Source: Indioceanicola profundi
GTDB lineage: Bacteria > Pseudomonadota > Alphaproteobacteria > Azospirillales > Azospirillaceae
Reading direction: 5' to 3'
DNA length: 64,000 bases
NCBI RefSeq assembly: GCF_003568845.1
Contig: NZ_CP030126.1
Location: 1,577,001-1,641,000, forward strand
Shown here: in pieces, positions 1 through 10,268 of the stretch
Numbering within the stretch: the stretch's first letter is position 1
Layout: each line of letters begins with the position of its first letter
Notes under the pieces: model-generated
Databases searched by the model: none
Told to the model about the DNA's origin: nothing
Seen by the model: only the letters and a program-made list of their open reading frames with translations
Made by a program: the position numbers and the translations under genes

Positions 1-19
1 TCATTTCCGGCTCTCCCGC

Positions 20-2146
20 TCAGGAATGGGCCAGGATCGCCAGCAGCAGCAGGGCGACGATGTTGGTGATCTTGATCATCGGATTGACCGCCGGGCCGGC
101 GGTGTCCTTGTAGGGGTCGCCGACCGTGTCGCCGGTCACCGCCGCCTTATGGGCGTCGGAGCCCTTGCCGCCGAAATGCCCCTCCTCGATGTACTTCTTG
201 GCATTGTCCCAGGCGCCGCCGCCCGAGGTCATCGAGATGGCGACGAAAAGTCCGGTGACGATGACTCCCAGCAGCATCGCCCCGACGGCGGAGAACGCCG
301 CTCCCTTCCCCGCGATCAGAAGCACGACGAAGTAGACGACCACCGGCGCCAGCACCGGCAGCATGGAGGGGATGATCATCTCCTTGATCGCCGCCCGGGT
401 CAGCATGTCCACCGCCCGGCCATAGTCCGGTTTGCTGGTCCCGGCCATGATGCCGGGATTCTCGCGGAACTGCCGCCGCACCTCCTCCACCACCGAGCCG
501 GCTGCTCTGCCCACGGCGGTCATGCCCATGGCCCCGAACAGATAGGGCAGCAGACCGCCGATGATCAGCCCGACGACGACGAAGGGGTTTGCGAGGCTGA
601 AATCGAGCTGGAAGCCAGTGAAGTAGGGATACTCCTCTGGCCGGGCCATGAAGTACTTCAGATCCTCGTTATAGGCTGCGAACAGCACCAGCGCACCAAG
701 ACCCGCGGAGCCGATGGCATAGCCCTTGGTCACGGCTTTGGTCGTGTTGCCGACGGCGTCCAGCGCGTCGGTCGTGACCCGCACCTCCTTGGGCAGGTCC
801 GCCATCTCCGCGATGCCGCCGCCATTGTCCGTCACCGGCCCGTAGGCATCGAGCGCCACCACCATTCCGGCCAGGGCCAGCATGCTGGTCACGGCGATGG
901 CAATGCCGAACAGGCCCGCCAACAGGTACGTCGCAATGATCGCCCCGCAGATCACCAGGGCCGGCAGGGCCGTGGATTCCATGGAGACCGCCAGCCCCTG
1001 GATCACATTGGTGCCGTGTCCCGTCCTCGAGGCTTCAGCGACCGACCTCACCGGACGGTATTCGGTGCCTGTGTAATATTCCGTGATCCAGACGATCAGT
1101 CCCGTCACCACCAGCCCGATGACGGCGCACAGGAACAATCCGGTCCCGGTGAAAGTGACCCCGGCATCGGACGTGAAGGCGCTGCCGAACCCGTCGGGCA
1201 GGACCCAGAGCGTCATCAGGCCGATTCCCACCAGCGAAAGCACGCCCGTGGCGATGAAGCCCTTGTAGAGGGCGCCCATGATGCTGTTGTTCGCACCGAG
1301 CTTCACGAAGTAGGTGCCGATGATCGAGGTGATGATGCAGATGCCGCCGATCGCCAGCGGATAGATCATCAGCGAATTCATCGCGTCGGCCTGGGCGCCG
1401 AAGAAAATGCTGGCCAGGACCATGGTCGCCACCACCGTGACGGCATAGGTCTCGAACAGATCGGCCGCCATGCCGGCGCAGTCGCCGACATTGTCGCCGA
1501 CATTGTCCGCGATGACCGCCGGATTCCGGGGGTCGTCCTCCGGAATTCCAGCCTCCACCTTGCCGACCAGATCGGCGCCGACGTCAGCGCCCTTGGTGAA
1601 GATGCCGCCGCCCAGGCGGGCGAAGATCGAGATCAGGGAGGCGCCGAACCCGAGTGCGACCAACGCATCCACCATTCCGCGGCCGCTCACTCCCAAGGCC
1701 AGAAGCAGCACGTAGTAGCCGGCCACCGCTAGCAGGGCGAGACCAGCGACCAGCATGCCGGTCACCGCGCCCGCCCGGAACGCGATGGACAGGCCGTGGG
1801 CCAGCCCCTGCCGCGCCCCCTCGGCCGTCCTGACATTGGCGCGGACGGAGATGTTCATGCCGATATAACCGGCCGCCCCGGACAGAACCGCACCAATGAT
1901 GAAGCCTATGGCGACGTAGAAGCCCAGCAATATTCCGACGATGACGGCGATCACGGCGCCGACGATTCCGATGGTCGTGTACTGCCGGTTCAGATAAGCA
2001 TTTGCGCCGATCTGAATGGCGCGGGCGATTTCCTGCATCCGCATATTGCCGGCGCTGGCCGCAAGCACTGAACGCGCCGTGAAGATCCCGTAGACAATGG
2101 CGAGTACGCCACATCCCAGGACGAACAGAAGAACTCCCTGGTGCAT
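20..2146 (-). CDS. hppA: Membrane-bound proton-pumping pyrophosphatase, K+-independent type
   Basis: Integral inner-membrane pump that uses pyrophosphate hydrolysis to move H+ across the membrane. The 708-residue product matches the usual family length. Visible motifs are [11 protein letters not shown] (pyrophosphate/Mg loop), [13 protein letters not shown] and the C-terminal [15 protein letters not shown]. In [10 protein letters not shown], residue 470 (codon 737-739) is Lys; K+-dependent members have Ala there, so this enzyme should work without K+. The frame is open to 2365, but ATG 2146 is chosen because the family begins at the first membrane segment ([11 protein letters not shown]) and AGGAAG lies at 2151-2156. 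It is the last gene of the leftward housekeeping block, separated by 215 bp from the FliL-like gene, so it may also have its own promoter. Confidence 0.97.
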   Translation of the reverse strand: MHQGVLLFVLGCGVLAIVYGIFTARSVLAASAGNMRMQEIARAIQIGANAYLNRQYTTIGIVGAVIAVIVGILLGFYVAIGFIIGAVLSGAAGYIGMNISVRANVRTAEGARQGLAHGLSIAFRAGAVTGMLVAGLALLAVAGYYVLLLALGVSGRGMVDALVALGFGASLISIFARLGGGIFTKGADVGADLVGKVEAGIPEDDPRNPAVIADNVGDNVGDCAGMAADLFETYAVTVVATMVLASIFFGAQADAMNSLMIYPLAIGGICIITSIIGTYFVKLGANNSIMGALYKGFIATGVLSLVGIGLMTLWVLPDGFGSAFTSDAGVTFTGTGLFLCAVIGLVVTGLIVWITEYYTGTEYRPVRSVAEASRTGHGTNVIQGLAVSMESTALPALVICGAIIATYLLAGLFGIAIAVTSMLALAGMVVALDAYGPVTDNGGGIAEMADLPKEVRVTTDALDAVGNTTKAVTKGYAIGSAGLGALVLFAAYNEDLKYFMARPEEYPYFTGFQLDFSLANPFVVVGLIIGGLLPYLFGAMGMTAVGRAAGSVVEEVRRQFRENPGIMAGTSKPDYGRAVDMLTRAAIKEMIIPSMLPVLAPVVVYFVVLLIAGKGAAFSAVGAMLLGVIVTGLFVAISMTSGGGAWDNAKKYIEEGHFGGKGSDAHKAAVTGDTVGDPYKDTAGPAVNPMIKITNIVALLLLAILAHS

Positions 2147-2361
2147 GTCGCTTCCTACCCTGTTCGGGGCGCCGGGGATTATTGTTTGTCCCGCGAAGGC
2201 GGTCCGACGCCGGTTTGATCCCGTCAGGATGCCAGCCGTCAAACTCCATGGCAATCCAAGGGCGAATCGCCGGCGGGGTACGTCCGGCATCCGTCCACGG
2301 ACGCGAAAGAGTGGGAAATGGAAACAGGGCGACGGAGGCCGGCGTCGCCGCTCCCCGACGG

Positions 2362-2823
2362 TCACATGGCCGGGCGCTGGGTAACCGCCTGGATCAGCAC
2401 GTCCCAGACCACGCCGACCCCGAGAACCTCCTCCGAGGCGGCCATCAGCTTGTCCCGGATCGCATTCACGTTGACGAGCTGGCCCTGCATCACGTCGCCG
2501 GCCTCGATGTCGCCGTAGAGCGCCCGCAGGAAGGCGTCGTTCAAACGCGGCGTCAGTTGGCGCACCGACTCCCGCGTTGCATCCCCGTACACCTCCAGCG
2601 ACACCTGCAGCAAGATGTTCTGCTCCACCCGTTTGTCACGGATCACAGGCAGGACCAGGGGACCGATACTCACGAAGGTCGGCACCCCCGTGGGCTTTAC
2701 CGGAAGCTGTGGCTCATCGCTCTCGGCAACCTCCTCATGCTTCGGCCCGAACAGCACATAGCCGCCGACTCCGGCGCCGATCAGCACCATGAGGGCAAGG
2801 ACGAGGAGGATGATCTTTTTCAT
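2362..2823 (-). CDS. FliL-like single-pass membrane protein (orphan paralogue)
   Basis: 153 residues. An N-terminal membrane anchor ([21 protein letters not shown]) is followed by a short linker and a FliL/SPFH-like periplasmic domain ([20 protein letters not shown], then [18 protein letters not shown]). FliL proteins bind flagellar stator units, but this copy lies between thiL and hppA rather than in the flagellar operon, which has its own fliL at 38138-38659. The ATG at 2823 was chosen because it begins the anchor; the in-frame upstream extension looks non-coding. The family call rests on pattern recognition and the function is unknown. It may act at the membrane outside the flagellum. Confidence 0.75.
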   Translation of the reverse strand: MKKIILLVLALMVLIGAGVGGYVLFGPKHEEVAESDEPQLPVKPTGVPTFVSIGPLVLPVIRDKRVEQNILLQVSLEVYGDATRESVRQLTPRLNDAFLRALYGDIEAGDVMQGQLVNVNAIRDKLMAASEEVLGVGVVWDVLIQAVTQRPAM

Positions 2824-2923
2824 GAGGCCGCAGCCGCCCGCATCCGTGCTGGGTAATACGGTTGGAGTATAAGCCAGTCCCAGCCTTGGCGCGACGTGTT
2901 TGCGTGCGATCCGACGCGACCGC

Positions 2924-3958
2924 TCAGAAGTGGCGCCAGCCGCCGGCTCCAAGGTCCAGGGGGATGCCGGCGCGGTCCAGCACCTGGACGCCCCGCCCTG
3001 CCGCCACCCGGCCGATTGCGGTGACAGGCACGCCTACGGCGGCAGAGGATTCCACGATCTGCTCCCGCGCATCCGCCGGGGCGGTGAAGGCCACTTCGTA
3101 ATCGTCACCGCCGGTCAGGATGTCGGCCAGCAGTCCGGGCCAGTTCCCGAGATGCTCCGCCGCGGCACTGGAGATCGGCACCTGCGCCGCCTCGACCACC
3201 AGCCCGACCCCGCTCGCCTGCGCCAGATGGCCCAGGTCTGCGACCAGCCCGTCGGATACGTCCAGGGCCGCCGTCGCGTGTTCCAGCAGCATCGACGCCA
3301 GGGCCAGCCGGGGCTCCGGCCGGCGGAGACGGGCGATCAGGACCTCGTCGGATCGGAAATCCGCTGTCCGCTCCAGCTGTCCCAACGCCAGCAGAAGGCC
3401 CAGCGCCGCATCCCCGATCGTTCCGCTGACGAAAAGAAGGTCTCCCGCCTTGGCCCCGGCCCGGCGGACCATGCGGCCGGCAGGCACGGTGCCGAGTGCG
3501 CTGATGGTGAGATTCATCGGGCCTGGGGTGGAGACGCTGTCGCCGCCGAGCAACCCGATGCCCCAGCGGCGCTGCGCCGCCTCCAGCCCCTGGGTGAAGC
3601 TTGCCAGCCAGCTTTCCGACTGGTCCTTGGGCAGGCTGGTGACCAGGCTGTATCCCAGCGGCCGGGCACCCTTGGCTGCCAGATCGGAGAGGTTCACGGC
3701 CAGCAGCTTGTGGGCGATGTCGGCGGGCGGGTCGCTGGGCAGGAAATGGACGCCGGCCACCATGGCGTCGGTGGTGACGACAAGCTGGCTGTCCGCCGGC
3801 ACATCCAGCACCGCTGCATCGTCCGTCAGGCCGAAGGCTCCGGGCACGCCCTCGGCCAGCGGCTTCAGGTAACGTTCGATGCGCCCGAATTCCCCAAGCG
3901 CGCCATCGGGCCGGGAACCGGGATTGGAACCGGGCGGGGTATCCCCCGCCCCGGTCAC
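2924..3958 (-). CDS. thiL: Thiamine-monophosphate kinase
   Basis: Phosphorylates thiamine monophosphate with ATP to thiamine diphosphate, the last step of cofactor synthesis in the cytoplasm. The 344-residue protein has the AIR-synthase-like fold signatures: GLTDDAAVLD and TTDAMVAGVHF near the N-terminus, LLGGDSVSTPGP in the middle, then ALDVSDGLVADLGHLA and LTGGDDYEV. The start is a GTG at 3958 that overlaps the nusB stop (GTGA), so the pair is translationally coupled. The frame stays open further upstream, but that part reads as nusB antisense-frame noise. The gene order nusB-thiL after the rib genes is typical of alphaproteobacteria. Confidence 0.95.
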   Translation of the reverse strand: MTGAGDTPPGSNPGSRPDGALGEFGRIERYLKPLAEGVPGAFGLTDDAAVLDVPADSQLVVTTDAMVAGVHFLPSDPPADIAHKLLAVNLSDLAAKGARPLGYSLVTSLPKDQSESWLASFTQGLEAAQRRWGIGLLGGDSVSTPGPMNLTISALGTVPAGRMVRRAGAKAGDLLFVSGTIGDAALGLLLALGQLERTADFRSDEVLIARLRRPEPRLALASMLLEHATAALDVSDGLVADLGHLAQASGVGLVVEAAQVPISSAAAEHLGNWPGLLADILTGGDDYEVAFTAPADAREQIVESSAAVGVPVTAIGRVAAGRGVQVLDRAGIPLDLGAGGWRHF

Positions 3959-4494
3959 GGCTGCTCCCCGCGGGGGGGCATCTCCGCACTCCGAAGCGTG
4001 CGGGCCAGACGGTCCAGGACGCCGTTCACCATGCCCGGCTCCTTGCCAGCAAAGAAGGCGTGGGTCACGTCGATATAATCGTTGATGATGATGTGGGGAG
4101 CCGTCTCCGGCTTCTCCATCAGCTCGAACACGCCGGCACAGAGAATCCAGCGCAGCACGGTCTCGATCCGGTCGAACTGCCACTGGCCGGTCAGAGCGCC
4201 CCGCAGCACGCTCTCGATGTCCGCCCGGCGGGCCATGACGCCGCGCACGATGTCGGCGAAGAGCTGGGCGTCAGCCGTCACCAGCGTGTCGCCGTCATGC
4301 TCATGCCCGATGCGGTAGCGCACGAATTCGCCGATGGCGACTTCCGTCGGCGTGCTTCCCATCTCGATCTGATACAGCGCCTGGACTGCGGCAAGACGGG
4401 CGGAGCTGCGCCGTGCCTTTACGGAGCCGGTCTGCTTCGGCCTGGGCGGCTCCTTCGGCACAACCGGATCGGGGGTCTTCTTGGCGCGGGGCAT
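3955..4494 (-). CDS. nusB: Transcription antitermination factor NusB
   Basis: RNA-binding factor that works with NusE (S10) at boxA sequences in rRNA antitermination. 179 residues, slightly longer than the ~140-160 norm because of a basic, Pro-rich N-terminal tail of about 25 residues (KKTPDPVVPKEPPRPKQTG). The core begins with ARLAAVQALYQIEMG and ends with the conserved APHIIINDYIDVTHAFF segment. It lies 22 bp after ribH and overlaps thiL by 4 bp. Confidence 0.95.
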   Translation of the reverse strand: MPRAKKTPDPVVPKEPPRPKQTGSVKARRSSARLAAVQALYQIEMGSTPTEVAIGEFVRYRIGHEHDGDTLVTADAQLFADIVRGVMARRADIESVLRGALTGQWQFDRIETVLRWILCAGVFELMEKPETAPHIIINDYIDVTHAFFAGKEPGMVNGVLDRLARTLRSAEMPPRGEQP

Positions 4495-4516
4495 CGGCTC
4501 TACTCGCAGGTAACGG

Positions 4517-4981
4517 TCAGCGGTCGTGCAGGCGGAACTGGCGCTTCAGCTCGATCATGTCAAGGCAGGCGCGGGCAGCGCCGCCCCCCTTGTTCTTCTT
4601 GTCCACGGAGGCACGGGCCCAGGCCTGCTCTCCGTTTTCCACGGTCAGGATGCCGTTTCCGATGGCCAGGGTGTGCCGCAGGGCCAGATCCTGCAGCCCG
4701 CGGGCGCTTTCCCCACAGACATAGTCGTAATGGGTGGTCTCGCCCCGGATCACGCAACCCAGCGCCACGTAACCGTCGAAGCGGCGGCGGCCGGAGTAGA
4801 AATCCATGGACTTCACCGCGAACTGGATCGCCGCCGGGATCTCATAGGCGCCGGGAACGGAAAAGCGCTCATAGGTGGCGCCCGCCTTTTCCAGCTCCGC
4901 GATGGCGCCGCGGACCAGCTCGTCGGCGATGTCCTCGTAGAAGCGGGCTTCCACGATCATGATATGGGGCCGTTCGGCCAT
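4517..4981 (-). CDS. ribH: 6,7-dimethyl-8-ribityllumazine synthase
   Basis: Condenses 5-amino-6-ribitylaminouracil with 3,4-dihydroxy-2-butanone 4-phosphate to form lumazine, the penultimate riboflavin step. The 154-residue length fits the family. Key motifs are RFSVPGAYEIP (substrate pocket), ALGCVIRGETTHYDYV with the catalytic His region, and the C-terminal NKGGGAARACLDMIEL. It lies 12 bp downstream of the ribBA-like gene in the rib operon. Confidence 0.97.
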   Translation of the reverse strand: MAERPHIMIVEARFYEDIADELVRGAIAELEKAGATYERFSVPGAYEIPAAIQFAVKSMDFYSGRRRFDGYVALGCVIRGETTHYDYVCGESARGLQDLALRHTLAIGNGILTVENGEQAWARASVDKKNKGGGAARACLDMIELKRQFRLHDR

Positions 4982-4993
4982 AGCCCGTCTCCT

Positions 4994-6154
4994 TCAGTCC
5001 TTCGTGCCGGCAAGGCCGGTGGGTATGGCGCGCTGGCCGACAATGGTCAAGCCATAGCCCTCCAGCCCAACCACGGTCTTCCGCGTATTGGTCAGCAGCA
5101 CCATCTCGCCAACGCCGAGGTCGGTCAGGATCTGTGCCCCGACGCCGTAGTCGCGCAGTTCCCCCTGGGGCAGCCCGCCATCCTGGTCCAGCGTGCGCAG
5201 ACGGTCGGACAGGGAGAAGGGCTGCGCATCGCGCAAAATCACGACGACGCCGCGCCCTTCCCGCTCGATCTCGCGCATCGCGACTTCCAGGTCGCCGCCC
5301 GGCCCGCGCCTCGTGTCGCCCAGCAGGTCCTTGACGATGTCCAGCGCATGCATGCGCACCAGCGGCGGCGGGCCGCCCCGCACATCGCCCTTCACCAGCG
5401 CCAGATGCTCGGCCCCGCTGACGCGGTTGCGGTAGACGATCATGTCAAAGCCGCCGCCGAAATGGCTGTCCAGCCGCGTCCGGTACATGCGCTCGATCAG
5501 GGTCTCGGTGCGGCGGCGGTGCGCGATCAGGTCGGCGATGGTGCCGATCTTCAGGCCGTGCAACTGGGCGAACTGGATCAGGTCCGGCAAGCGGGCCATG
5601 GTGCCGTCATCGTTCATGATCTCGCAGATCACGCCGGCCGGCAGCATCCCCGCCATCCGCGCGATGTCCACCGACGCCTCGGTATGCCCCGCGCGGACCA
5701 GCACCCCGCCGTCGCGGGCCAGCAGCGGGAAGATATGGCCGGGCGTCACGATGTCGGCCGGATCGGTCTTGGGATCGATGGCGACCTGGATGGTGCGGGC
5801 CCGGTCGGCGGCGGAGATGCCGGTGGTCACCCCCTCCCGCGCCTCGATGGACACGGTGAAGGCGGTCTGATGACGGGTGCCGTTCTGCTGCGCCATGAGC
5901 GGCAGGCGCAGACGTTCGATCTGCTGGCTGTCCATGGCAAGGCAGATCAGGCCGCGGCCGTACTTGGCCATGAAGTTGATGGCTTCGGGAGTCGCCGCCT
6001 GGGCCGGGATGACCAGATCCCCCTCGTTCTCCCGGTCCTCGTCATCGACCAGGATGAACATGCGGCCCTGCCGGGCCTCTTCGATCAGCTCCTCCGGCGA
6101 GGAGAGGACGAGCCGGTCCTCCGGCGGCAGGCGGGTGTCGTCGGCGGGGCTCAT
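4994..6154 (-). CDS. ribB: 3,4-dihydroxy-2-butanone-4-phosphate synthase with degenerate GTP cyclohydrolase II domain (RibBX type)
   Basis: 386 residues. The N-terminal domain (about 20-220) is an intact DHBP synthase, with [15 protein letters not shown] at 37-51 and the metal/substrate segment [10 protein letters not shown] at 154-163. It makes the four-carbon riboflavin precursor from ribulose 5-phosphate. The C-terminal domain aligns with GTP cyclohydrolase II, but the three Zn-binding cysteines are replaced by Asp272, Arg283 and Pro285. This half therefore cannot be a normal GCHII. Such fusions are known in proteobacteria as RibBX. A separate RibA should exist elsewhere in the genome. The start ATG overlaps the ribE stop (ATGA). 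Confidence 0.92.
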   Translation of the reverse strand: MSPADDTRLPPEDRLVLSSPEELIEEARQGRMFILVDDEDRENEGDLVIPAQAATPEAINFMAKYGRGLICLAMDSQQIERLRLPLMAQQNGTRHQTAFTVSIEAREGVTTGISAADRARTIQVAIDPKTDPADIVTPGHIFPLLARDGGVLVRAGHTEASVDIARMAGMLPAGVICEIMNDDGTMARLPDLIQFAQLHGLKIGTIADLIAHRRRTETLIERMYRTRLDSHFGGGFDMIVYRNRVSGAEHLALVKGDVRGGPPPLVRMHALDIVKDLLGDTRRGPGGDLEVAMREIEREGRGVVVILRDAQPFSLSDRLRTLDQDGGLPQGELRDYGVGAQILTDLGVGEMVLLTNTRKTVVGLEGYGLTIVGQRAIPTGLAGTKD

Positions 6155-6756
6155 GCATGCTTCTCCGAAATACGGGCGCCCAACATGCGCTCCACATAGC
6201 GGGCCAGCATGTCGACTTCCAAATTCATCCGATCACCCGGCTTCAGGGTACCGAAGCTGGTCTTCTCGGCCGTGTGCGGAATGATGTTCACGCCGAACAC
6301 GGCCCCCTCGACCTCGTTCACGGTGAGCGAGACGCCGTCCAGCGCGACCGAGCCCTTCGGCGCGATGAAGCGAGCCAGATGCTCCGGCGCGTGGAAGGTC
6401 CAGCGGTGGCTGCCCCCCTCCGGCTTCACGCCCAGCACCTCGAGCACGCCATCCACATGCCCATAGACCAGGTGACCGCCCAGCTCGTCGCCGAAGCGCA
6501 GGGAACGCTCCAGATTGACCGGCGTGCCGACGGTCCAGCTGCCCACGGTGGTCTTGGACAGCGTCTCCCCCGACACATCCACGGCGAAGCGGTCCGGTCC
6601 CTTCTCCACCACCGTCAGGCAGACGCCATTGCAGGCGATGGAGGCGCCAAGCTCGACCGTATCCATGTCGAAGCGCGTCTCGATGGTCAGCCGGGTATCG
6701 CCCCGCTGCTCCACGGCGGCCACACGGCCGACATCTGTGATCAGTCCTGTGAACAT
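6151..6756 (-). CDS. ribE: Riboflavin synthase, alpha subunit
   Basis: Dismutates two lumazine molecules to riboflavin and the pyrimidine precursor. 201 residues made of two lumazine-binding repeats. The first starts at MFTGLITDVGRV and includes GASIACNGVCLTVV; the second begins near LGGHLVYGHVDG and includes GSVALDGVSLTVNEV. It overlaps the ribBA-like start by 4 bp and lies 82 bp downstream of ribD. I looked for an FMN riboswitch in that gap and in the gaps around ribD and saw none. Confidence 0.97.
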   Translation of the reverse strand: MFTGLITDVGRVAAVEQRGDTRLTIETRFDMDTVELGASIACNGVCLTVVEKGPDRFAVDVSGETLSKTTVGSWTVGTPVNLERSLRFGDELGGHLVYGHVDGVLEVLGVKPEGGSHRWTFHAPEHLARFIAPKGSVALDGVSLTVNEVEGAVFGVNIIPHTAEKTSFGTLKPGDRMNLEVDMLARYVERMLGARISEKHA

Positions 6757-6838
6757 GGCCGTAAACTAGGTCGCCGGATGGAAAGTTGCGAGAGCCATTT
6801 GCGTGCGCTCCGCGCATGGCCGGGCACGCGGGAAAGTG

Positions 6839-7975
6839 TCAGACCCGGCGCAGGCTCTCCAGCACGTCGGGTCCTACGGCGCGCAGGGCCGTCCGCTTGA
6901 AGCGCGGGGCGCGGGCCAGCTCCGTGATGCCGAAGCCCTGGGCCGCAGGCAACCCGTCGCCGCCCACGACCACGCCGGCCCGGAACCATTCCAGCCGGTC
7001 CACCAGATCGTCCCGCAGCACCGAAGCGGCGAGCCGGGCGCCGCCCTCCGCCAGAACCCTGGTGATTCCCCGCGCAGCGAGCGCGACCAGCGCGCCGCCG
7101 GCCATCAGCTCGCCGGCGGATGTTGGCTCCACCTCGATCACCTCGGCCCCGCACTGCTCGATGGCTTCACGGCGCAGGGGATCGCAGCCATCTTTCAAGG
7201 TCACGATCCAGGTCGGCACCTCGCGCGCCGTGCGGATCAGGCGACCCGTGAGCGGCAGGCGGAGCCGACTGTCCACCACAACCCGAACCGGTGACCGCCC
7301 CTCCAGCCCAGGTAGACGGCAGGTCAGGTCCGGATCGTCGGCCAGCGCCGTTCCGATTCCGACCATGATGGCATCGTGCCGGGCACGCAGCCCGTGGCCC
7401 CAGCTCCGCGCCATCTCCCCTGTGATCCACTTGCTCTCGCCGGTGCGGGTGGCGATGCGGCCGTCCAGGGTGGTGGCAAGCTTCAGGGTCAGCATGGGCC
7501 GACGATCGCGGATGCGGCGGAAGAAGCCCTCGTTCAGCTCCGCCGCCTCTTCCATCAGAAGCCCGGTCTCCACCCGGATGCCGGCGGACCTCAATCGCTC
7601 CAGCCCGCTGCCATGGACCCGCGGGTCGGGGTCCTGGCAGGCGACGACGACCCGCGCCACGCCGGCCGCCATCAGCGCCTCGGTGCAGGGCGGGGTCTTG
7701 CCGTGGTGATTGCAGGGTTCCAGGCTGACATAGACTGTCGCGCCGCGGGCCAACTCGCCTGCCTGTGCCAGGGCGATGGTCTCGCCATGCGGCCGTCCCC
7801 CCTTGCCGGTGGCGCCGCGGCCGACCACGCGCCCATCCCTGACGATGACGCACCCGACCGACGGGTTGGGCCAGACCTGGCCCAACCCGCGCGCAGCCAG
7901 GGAAAGGGCCGCCCCCATATGGGCGCGGTCCTCATCAGTGAATGCGGCTGGTGGCGCTGCTGTGGGAGAGGCCAT
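6839..7975 (-). CDS. ribD: Bifunctional diaminohydroxyphosphoribosylaminopyrimidine deaminase / uracil reductase
   Basis: Carries out the second and third steps from GTP: deamination of the pyrimidine, then NADPH-dependent reduction of the ribosyl chain. 378 residues. The N-terminal cytidine-deaminase-like domain (about 15-145) has NPSVGCVIV, the Zn/proton-shuttle segment PHGETIAL (HGE instead of the commoner HAE) and EPCNHHGKTPPC. The C-terminal reductase domain includes MLTLKLATTLDGRIAT and VLAEGGARLAAS. ATG 7975 is preferred over a TTG at 7987 that overlaps the nrdR stop, because GAGG precedes the ATG by 6 nt. Confidence 0.95.
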   Translation of the reverse strand: MASPTAAPPAAFTDEDRAHMGAALSLAARGLGQVWPNPSVGCVIVRDGRVVGRGATGKGGRPHGETIALAQAGELARGATVYVSLEPCNHHGKTPPCTEALMAAGVARVVVACQDPDPRVHGSGLERLRSAGIRVETGLLMEEAAELNEGFFRRIRDRRPMLTLKLATTLDGRIATRTGESKWITGEMARSWGHGLRARHDAIMVGIGTALADDPDLTCRLPGLEGRSPVRVVVDSRLRLPLTGRLIRTAREVPTWIVTLKDGCDPLRREAIEQCGAEVIEVEPTSAGELMAGGALVALAARGITRVLAEGGARLAASVLRDDLVDRLEWFRAGVVVGGDGLPAAQGFGITELARAPRFKRTALRAVGPDVLESLRRV

Positions 7976-7983
7976 TGCCGGCC

Positions 7984-8454
7984 TCAATCCGCATCCGCGT
8001 CCACGTCCGAACGCAGCGTCTCGACGAACTGGTTGAAGTCCGCGACCTCGCGGAAGTCCTTATAGACCGAGGCGTAGCGGATGTAGGCGACCTTGTCCAA
8101 GGCCGCCAGATGGTTCATCACCATCTCGCCCACCTGCTTGGACGGGATTTCCGTCTCGCCGGAGGATTCGAGCTGGCGGACCAGGGAGTTCACGACCCGG
8201 TCGATGCGGTCGGCATCCACCGGGCGCTTGCGGAGCGCGATGCGCATGGAGCGCAGCACCTTCTCCCGGTCGAAGGGCTCCCGCGCTCCGCCGCTCTTTA
8301 CCACGGTCAGCTCGCGGAGCTGAACCCGCTCGAAGGTCGTGAAGCGGGCCCCGCAGGCGGGGCAGAAGCGGCGCCGCCGGATGGCCGAGTTGTCCTCGGT
8401 CGGCCGGCTGTCCTTCACCTGGGTATCGTCATTCCCACAGAACGGGCACCGCAT
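7984..8454 (-). CDS. nrdR: Transcriptional repressor NrdR
   Basis: Nucleotide-sensing repressor of ribonucleotide reductase genes. 156 residues. The N-terminal zinc ribbon has CPFCG at 3-7 and CPACG after the RRRRF segment. It is followed by an ATP-cone domain ([20 protein letters not shown]) and the conserved RYASVYKDF. It lies between glyA and ribD, its usual place in alphaproteobacteria. No NrdR boxes were located in the window. Confidence 0.97.
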   Translation of the reverse strand: MRCPFCGNDDTQVKDSRPTEDNSAIRRRRFCPACGARFTTFERVQLRELTVVKSGGAREPFDREKVLRSMRIALRKRPVDADRIDRVVNSLVRQLESSGETEIPSKQVGEMVMNHLAALDKVAYIRYASVYKDFREVADFNQFVETLRSDVDADAD

Positions 8455-8485
8455 GCTGCCTCCCCTTCCCCGCTTGTTCTTGTTG

Positions 8486-9775
8486 TCAGAGCGTGGGGTA
8501 GATCGGGAAGCGGCTGCACAGTTCGCGCACCCGCTCCCGCACCCGCTGCTCGGCGGCGCTGTTGTCGCCGTTGGACTTGGACAGCGCGTCCAGCACTTCC
8601 ACGATCATGTCGCCGACCTGCGTGAACTCCTCCACGCCGAAGCCGCGGGTGGTCGCCGCCGGGCTGCCCAGACGCACGCCGCTGGTGACGAAGGGCTTTT
8701 CCGGGTCGAACGGCACGCCGTTCTTGTTGCAGGTCATGCCGGCGTGCTCCAGGCTCGCCTCGGCCGCCTTGCCGGTCAGCTTCTTGGGCCGGAGATCGAC
8801 CAGCACGATGTGGCTATCGGTGCCGCCGGACACCACGTCCAGCCCGCCGGCCAGCATGCGCGACGCCAGCGCCTGGGCATTGTCCACCACCTGCTGGGCA
8901 TAGCGCTTGAAGTCGGGCCGAAGCGCCTCGCCGAAGGCCACGGCCTTGCCGGCGATCACATGCATCAGCGGGCCGCCCTGCAGGCCAGGGAAGACGGCGC
9001 TGTTGAACTTCTTGCCCAGGTCGGGATCGTTGGACAGGATCATGCCGCCGCGCGGGCCGCGCAGGGTCTTGTGCGTGGTGGTGGTCACCACATGGGCATG
9101 CTGGATCGGGCTGGGATAAATCCCGGCCGCGACCAGCCCCGCATAGTGGGCCATGTCGACCATGAGATACGCGCCGACCTCGTCCGCGATCTGGCGGAAG
9201 CGGGCGAAGTCGATCTTCCGCGGATAGGCGGAGCCGCCGGCGATGATCAGCTTCGGCTTGTGGGTCCGCGCCTTCTCCGCCACCTCGTCGTAATTGATCA
9301 AGTGGTCGTCGCGGTTCACGCCATAGCTGACCACGTTGAACCACTTGCCGGACTGGTTGGCGGGAGCGCCATGGGTCAGGTGGCCGCCGGCCGCCAGATC
9401 CATGCCCATGAAGGTGTCGCCCGGCTGCAGCAGGGCCATGAACACGGCCTGGTTCGCCTGTGCGCCGGAATGCGGCTGCACATTGACGTAGGTGCAGCCG
9501 AAGAGCTGCTTCGCCCGCTCGATGGCGAGCGTCTCCGCCTCGTCCACGAACTCGCAGCCGCCGTAGTAGCGCTTGCCCGGATAGCCCTCGGCGTACTTGT
9601 TGGTCAGCACCGAGCCCTGGGCCTCGAGCACGGCGCGGGAAACGATGTTCTCCGACGCGATCAGCTCGATCTGGTCCTGCTGGCGGCGAAGTTCCCGACC
9701 GATGGCGCCGAACAGTTCCGGATCGGCATCGGCCAGGCTGTCGGCGAAGAAACGGGAGCCCTGATGATGGTCCAT
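8486..9775 (-). CDS. glyA: Serine hydroxymethyltransferase
   Basis: PLP enzyme that interconverts serine and glycine with tetrahydrofolate, the main source of one-carbon units. 429 residues. Motifs: [34 protein letters not shown], the PLP-lysine segment [15 protein letters not shown], and the C-terminal [12 protein letters not shown] 9775 ([10 protein letters not shown]) is chosen over an upstream extension because TGGAGG stands about 9 nt before it and the family begins here. It lies 46 bp downstream of rpiB. Confidence 0.97.
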   Translation of the reverse strand: MDHHQGSRFFADSLADADPELFGAIGRELRRQQDQIELIASENIVSRAVLEAQGSVLTNKYAEGYPGKRYYGGCEFVDEAETLAIERAKQLFGCTYVNVQPHSGAQANQAVFMALLQPGDTFMGMDLAAGGHLTHGAPANQSGKWFNVVSYGVNRDDHLINYDEVAEKARTHKPKLIIAGGSAYPRKIDFARFRQIADEVGAYLMVDMAHYAGLVAAGIYPSPIQHAHVVTTTTHKTLRGPRGGMILSNDPDLGKKFNSAVFPGLQGGPLMHVIAGKAVAFGEALRPDFKRYAQQVVDNAQALASRMLAGGLDVVSGGTDSHIVLVDLRPKKLTGKAAEASLEHAGMTCNKNGVPFDPEKPFVTSGVRLGSPAATTRGFGVEEFTQVGDMIVEVLDALSKSNGDNSAAEQRVRERVRELCSRFPIYPTL

Positions 9776-9821
9776 GGCAAAAATCCTCCAGGCTCTGCGG
9801 CCTTGCTTCAATCGGCGGGCG

Positions 9822-10268
9822 TCAGCACAGCTTGGCGACGCGCCGGGCGTGGCGGCCGCCCGCGAACGGCGTGGCCAGGAAAGTGGTGACGCAATCGCGG
9901 GCGATCTCCGCACCGGTGGTCCGCGCGCCCAGCACGATCACATTGGCGTCATTGTGCTCCCGGCACAGGCGCGCGGTCGTCGCGTCGTGGCACAGGGCCG
10001 CACGCACATGGCGGTGACGGTTGGCCGCAATGCTAATGCCGATGCCGGACCCGCAGATCAGCACGCCCCTGGCCGCCCGGCCGTCCTTCAGAGCGGCGGC
10101 CAGCGCATCGGCAAAATCCGGATAGTCCACGCTGTCCCTGGAGTGCGGGCCGAGGTCCAGGACCGTATGACCGGCCTCCTCCATCATGGCGCGTAGTTCC
10201 GCCTTCATCTCTAGGCCGGCATGGTCGGAGGCGATGACGATGGGGCCGGCGGCTTGTTCGCTGTTCAT
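9822..10268 (-). CDS. rpiB: Ribose-5-phosphate isomerase B
   Basis: Interconverts ribose 5-phosphate and ribulose 5-phosphate. The latter feeds the DHBP synthase step of the rib genes downstream. 148 residues. [11 protein letters not shown] at the N-terminus, the phosphate-binding/catalytic segment [17 protein letters not shown], and [12 protein letters not shown] match RpiB. ATG 10268 ([15 protein letters not shown]) is the natural start. It is the first gene of the leftward block. Confidence 0.95.
   Translation of the reverse strand: MNSEQAAGPIVIASDHAGLEMKAELRAMMEEAGHTVLDLGPHSRDSVDYPDFADALAAALKDGRAARGVLICGSGIGISIAANRHRHVRAALCHDATTARLCREHNDANVIVLGARTTGAEIARDCVTTFLATPFAGGRHARRVAKLC

Noticed and set aside
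1-4. ATG on the minus strand at 4-2 with GGGAGAG upstream, possibly the start of the gene after hppA
   Set aside because: Only four bases of the putative gene lie in the window, so nothing about it can be supported.
6757-6838. FMN riboswitch in the rib operon
   Set aside because: No conserved RFN-element sequence in this gap or in the short gaps around ribD, ribH and glyA.
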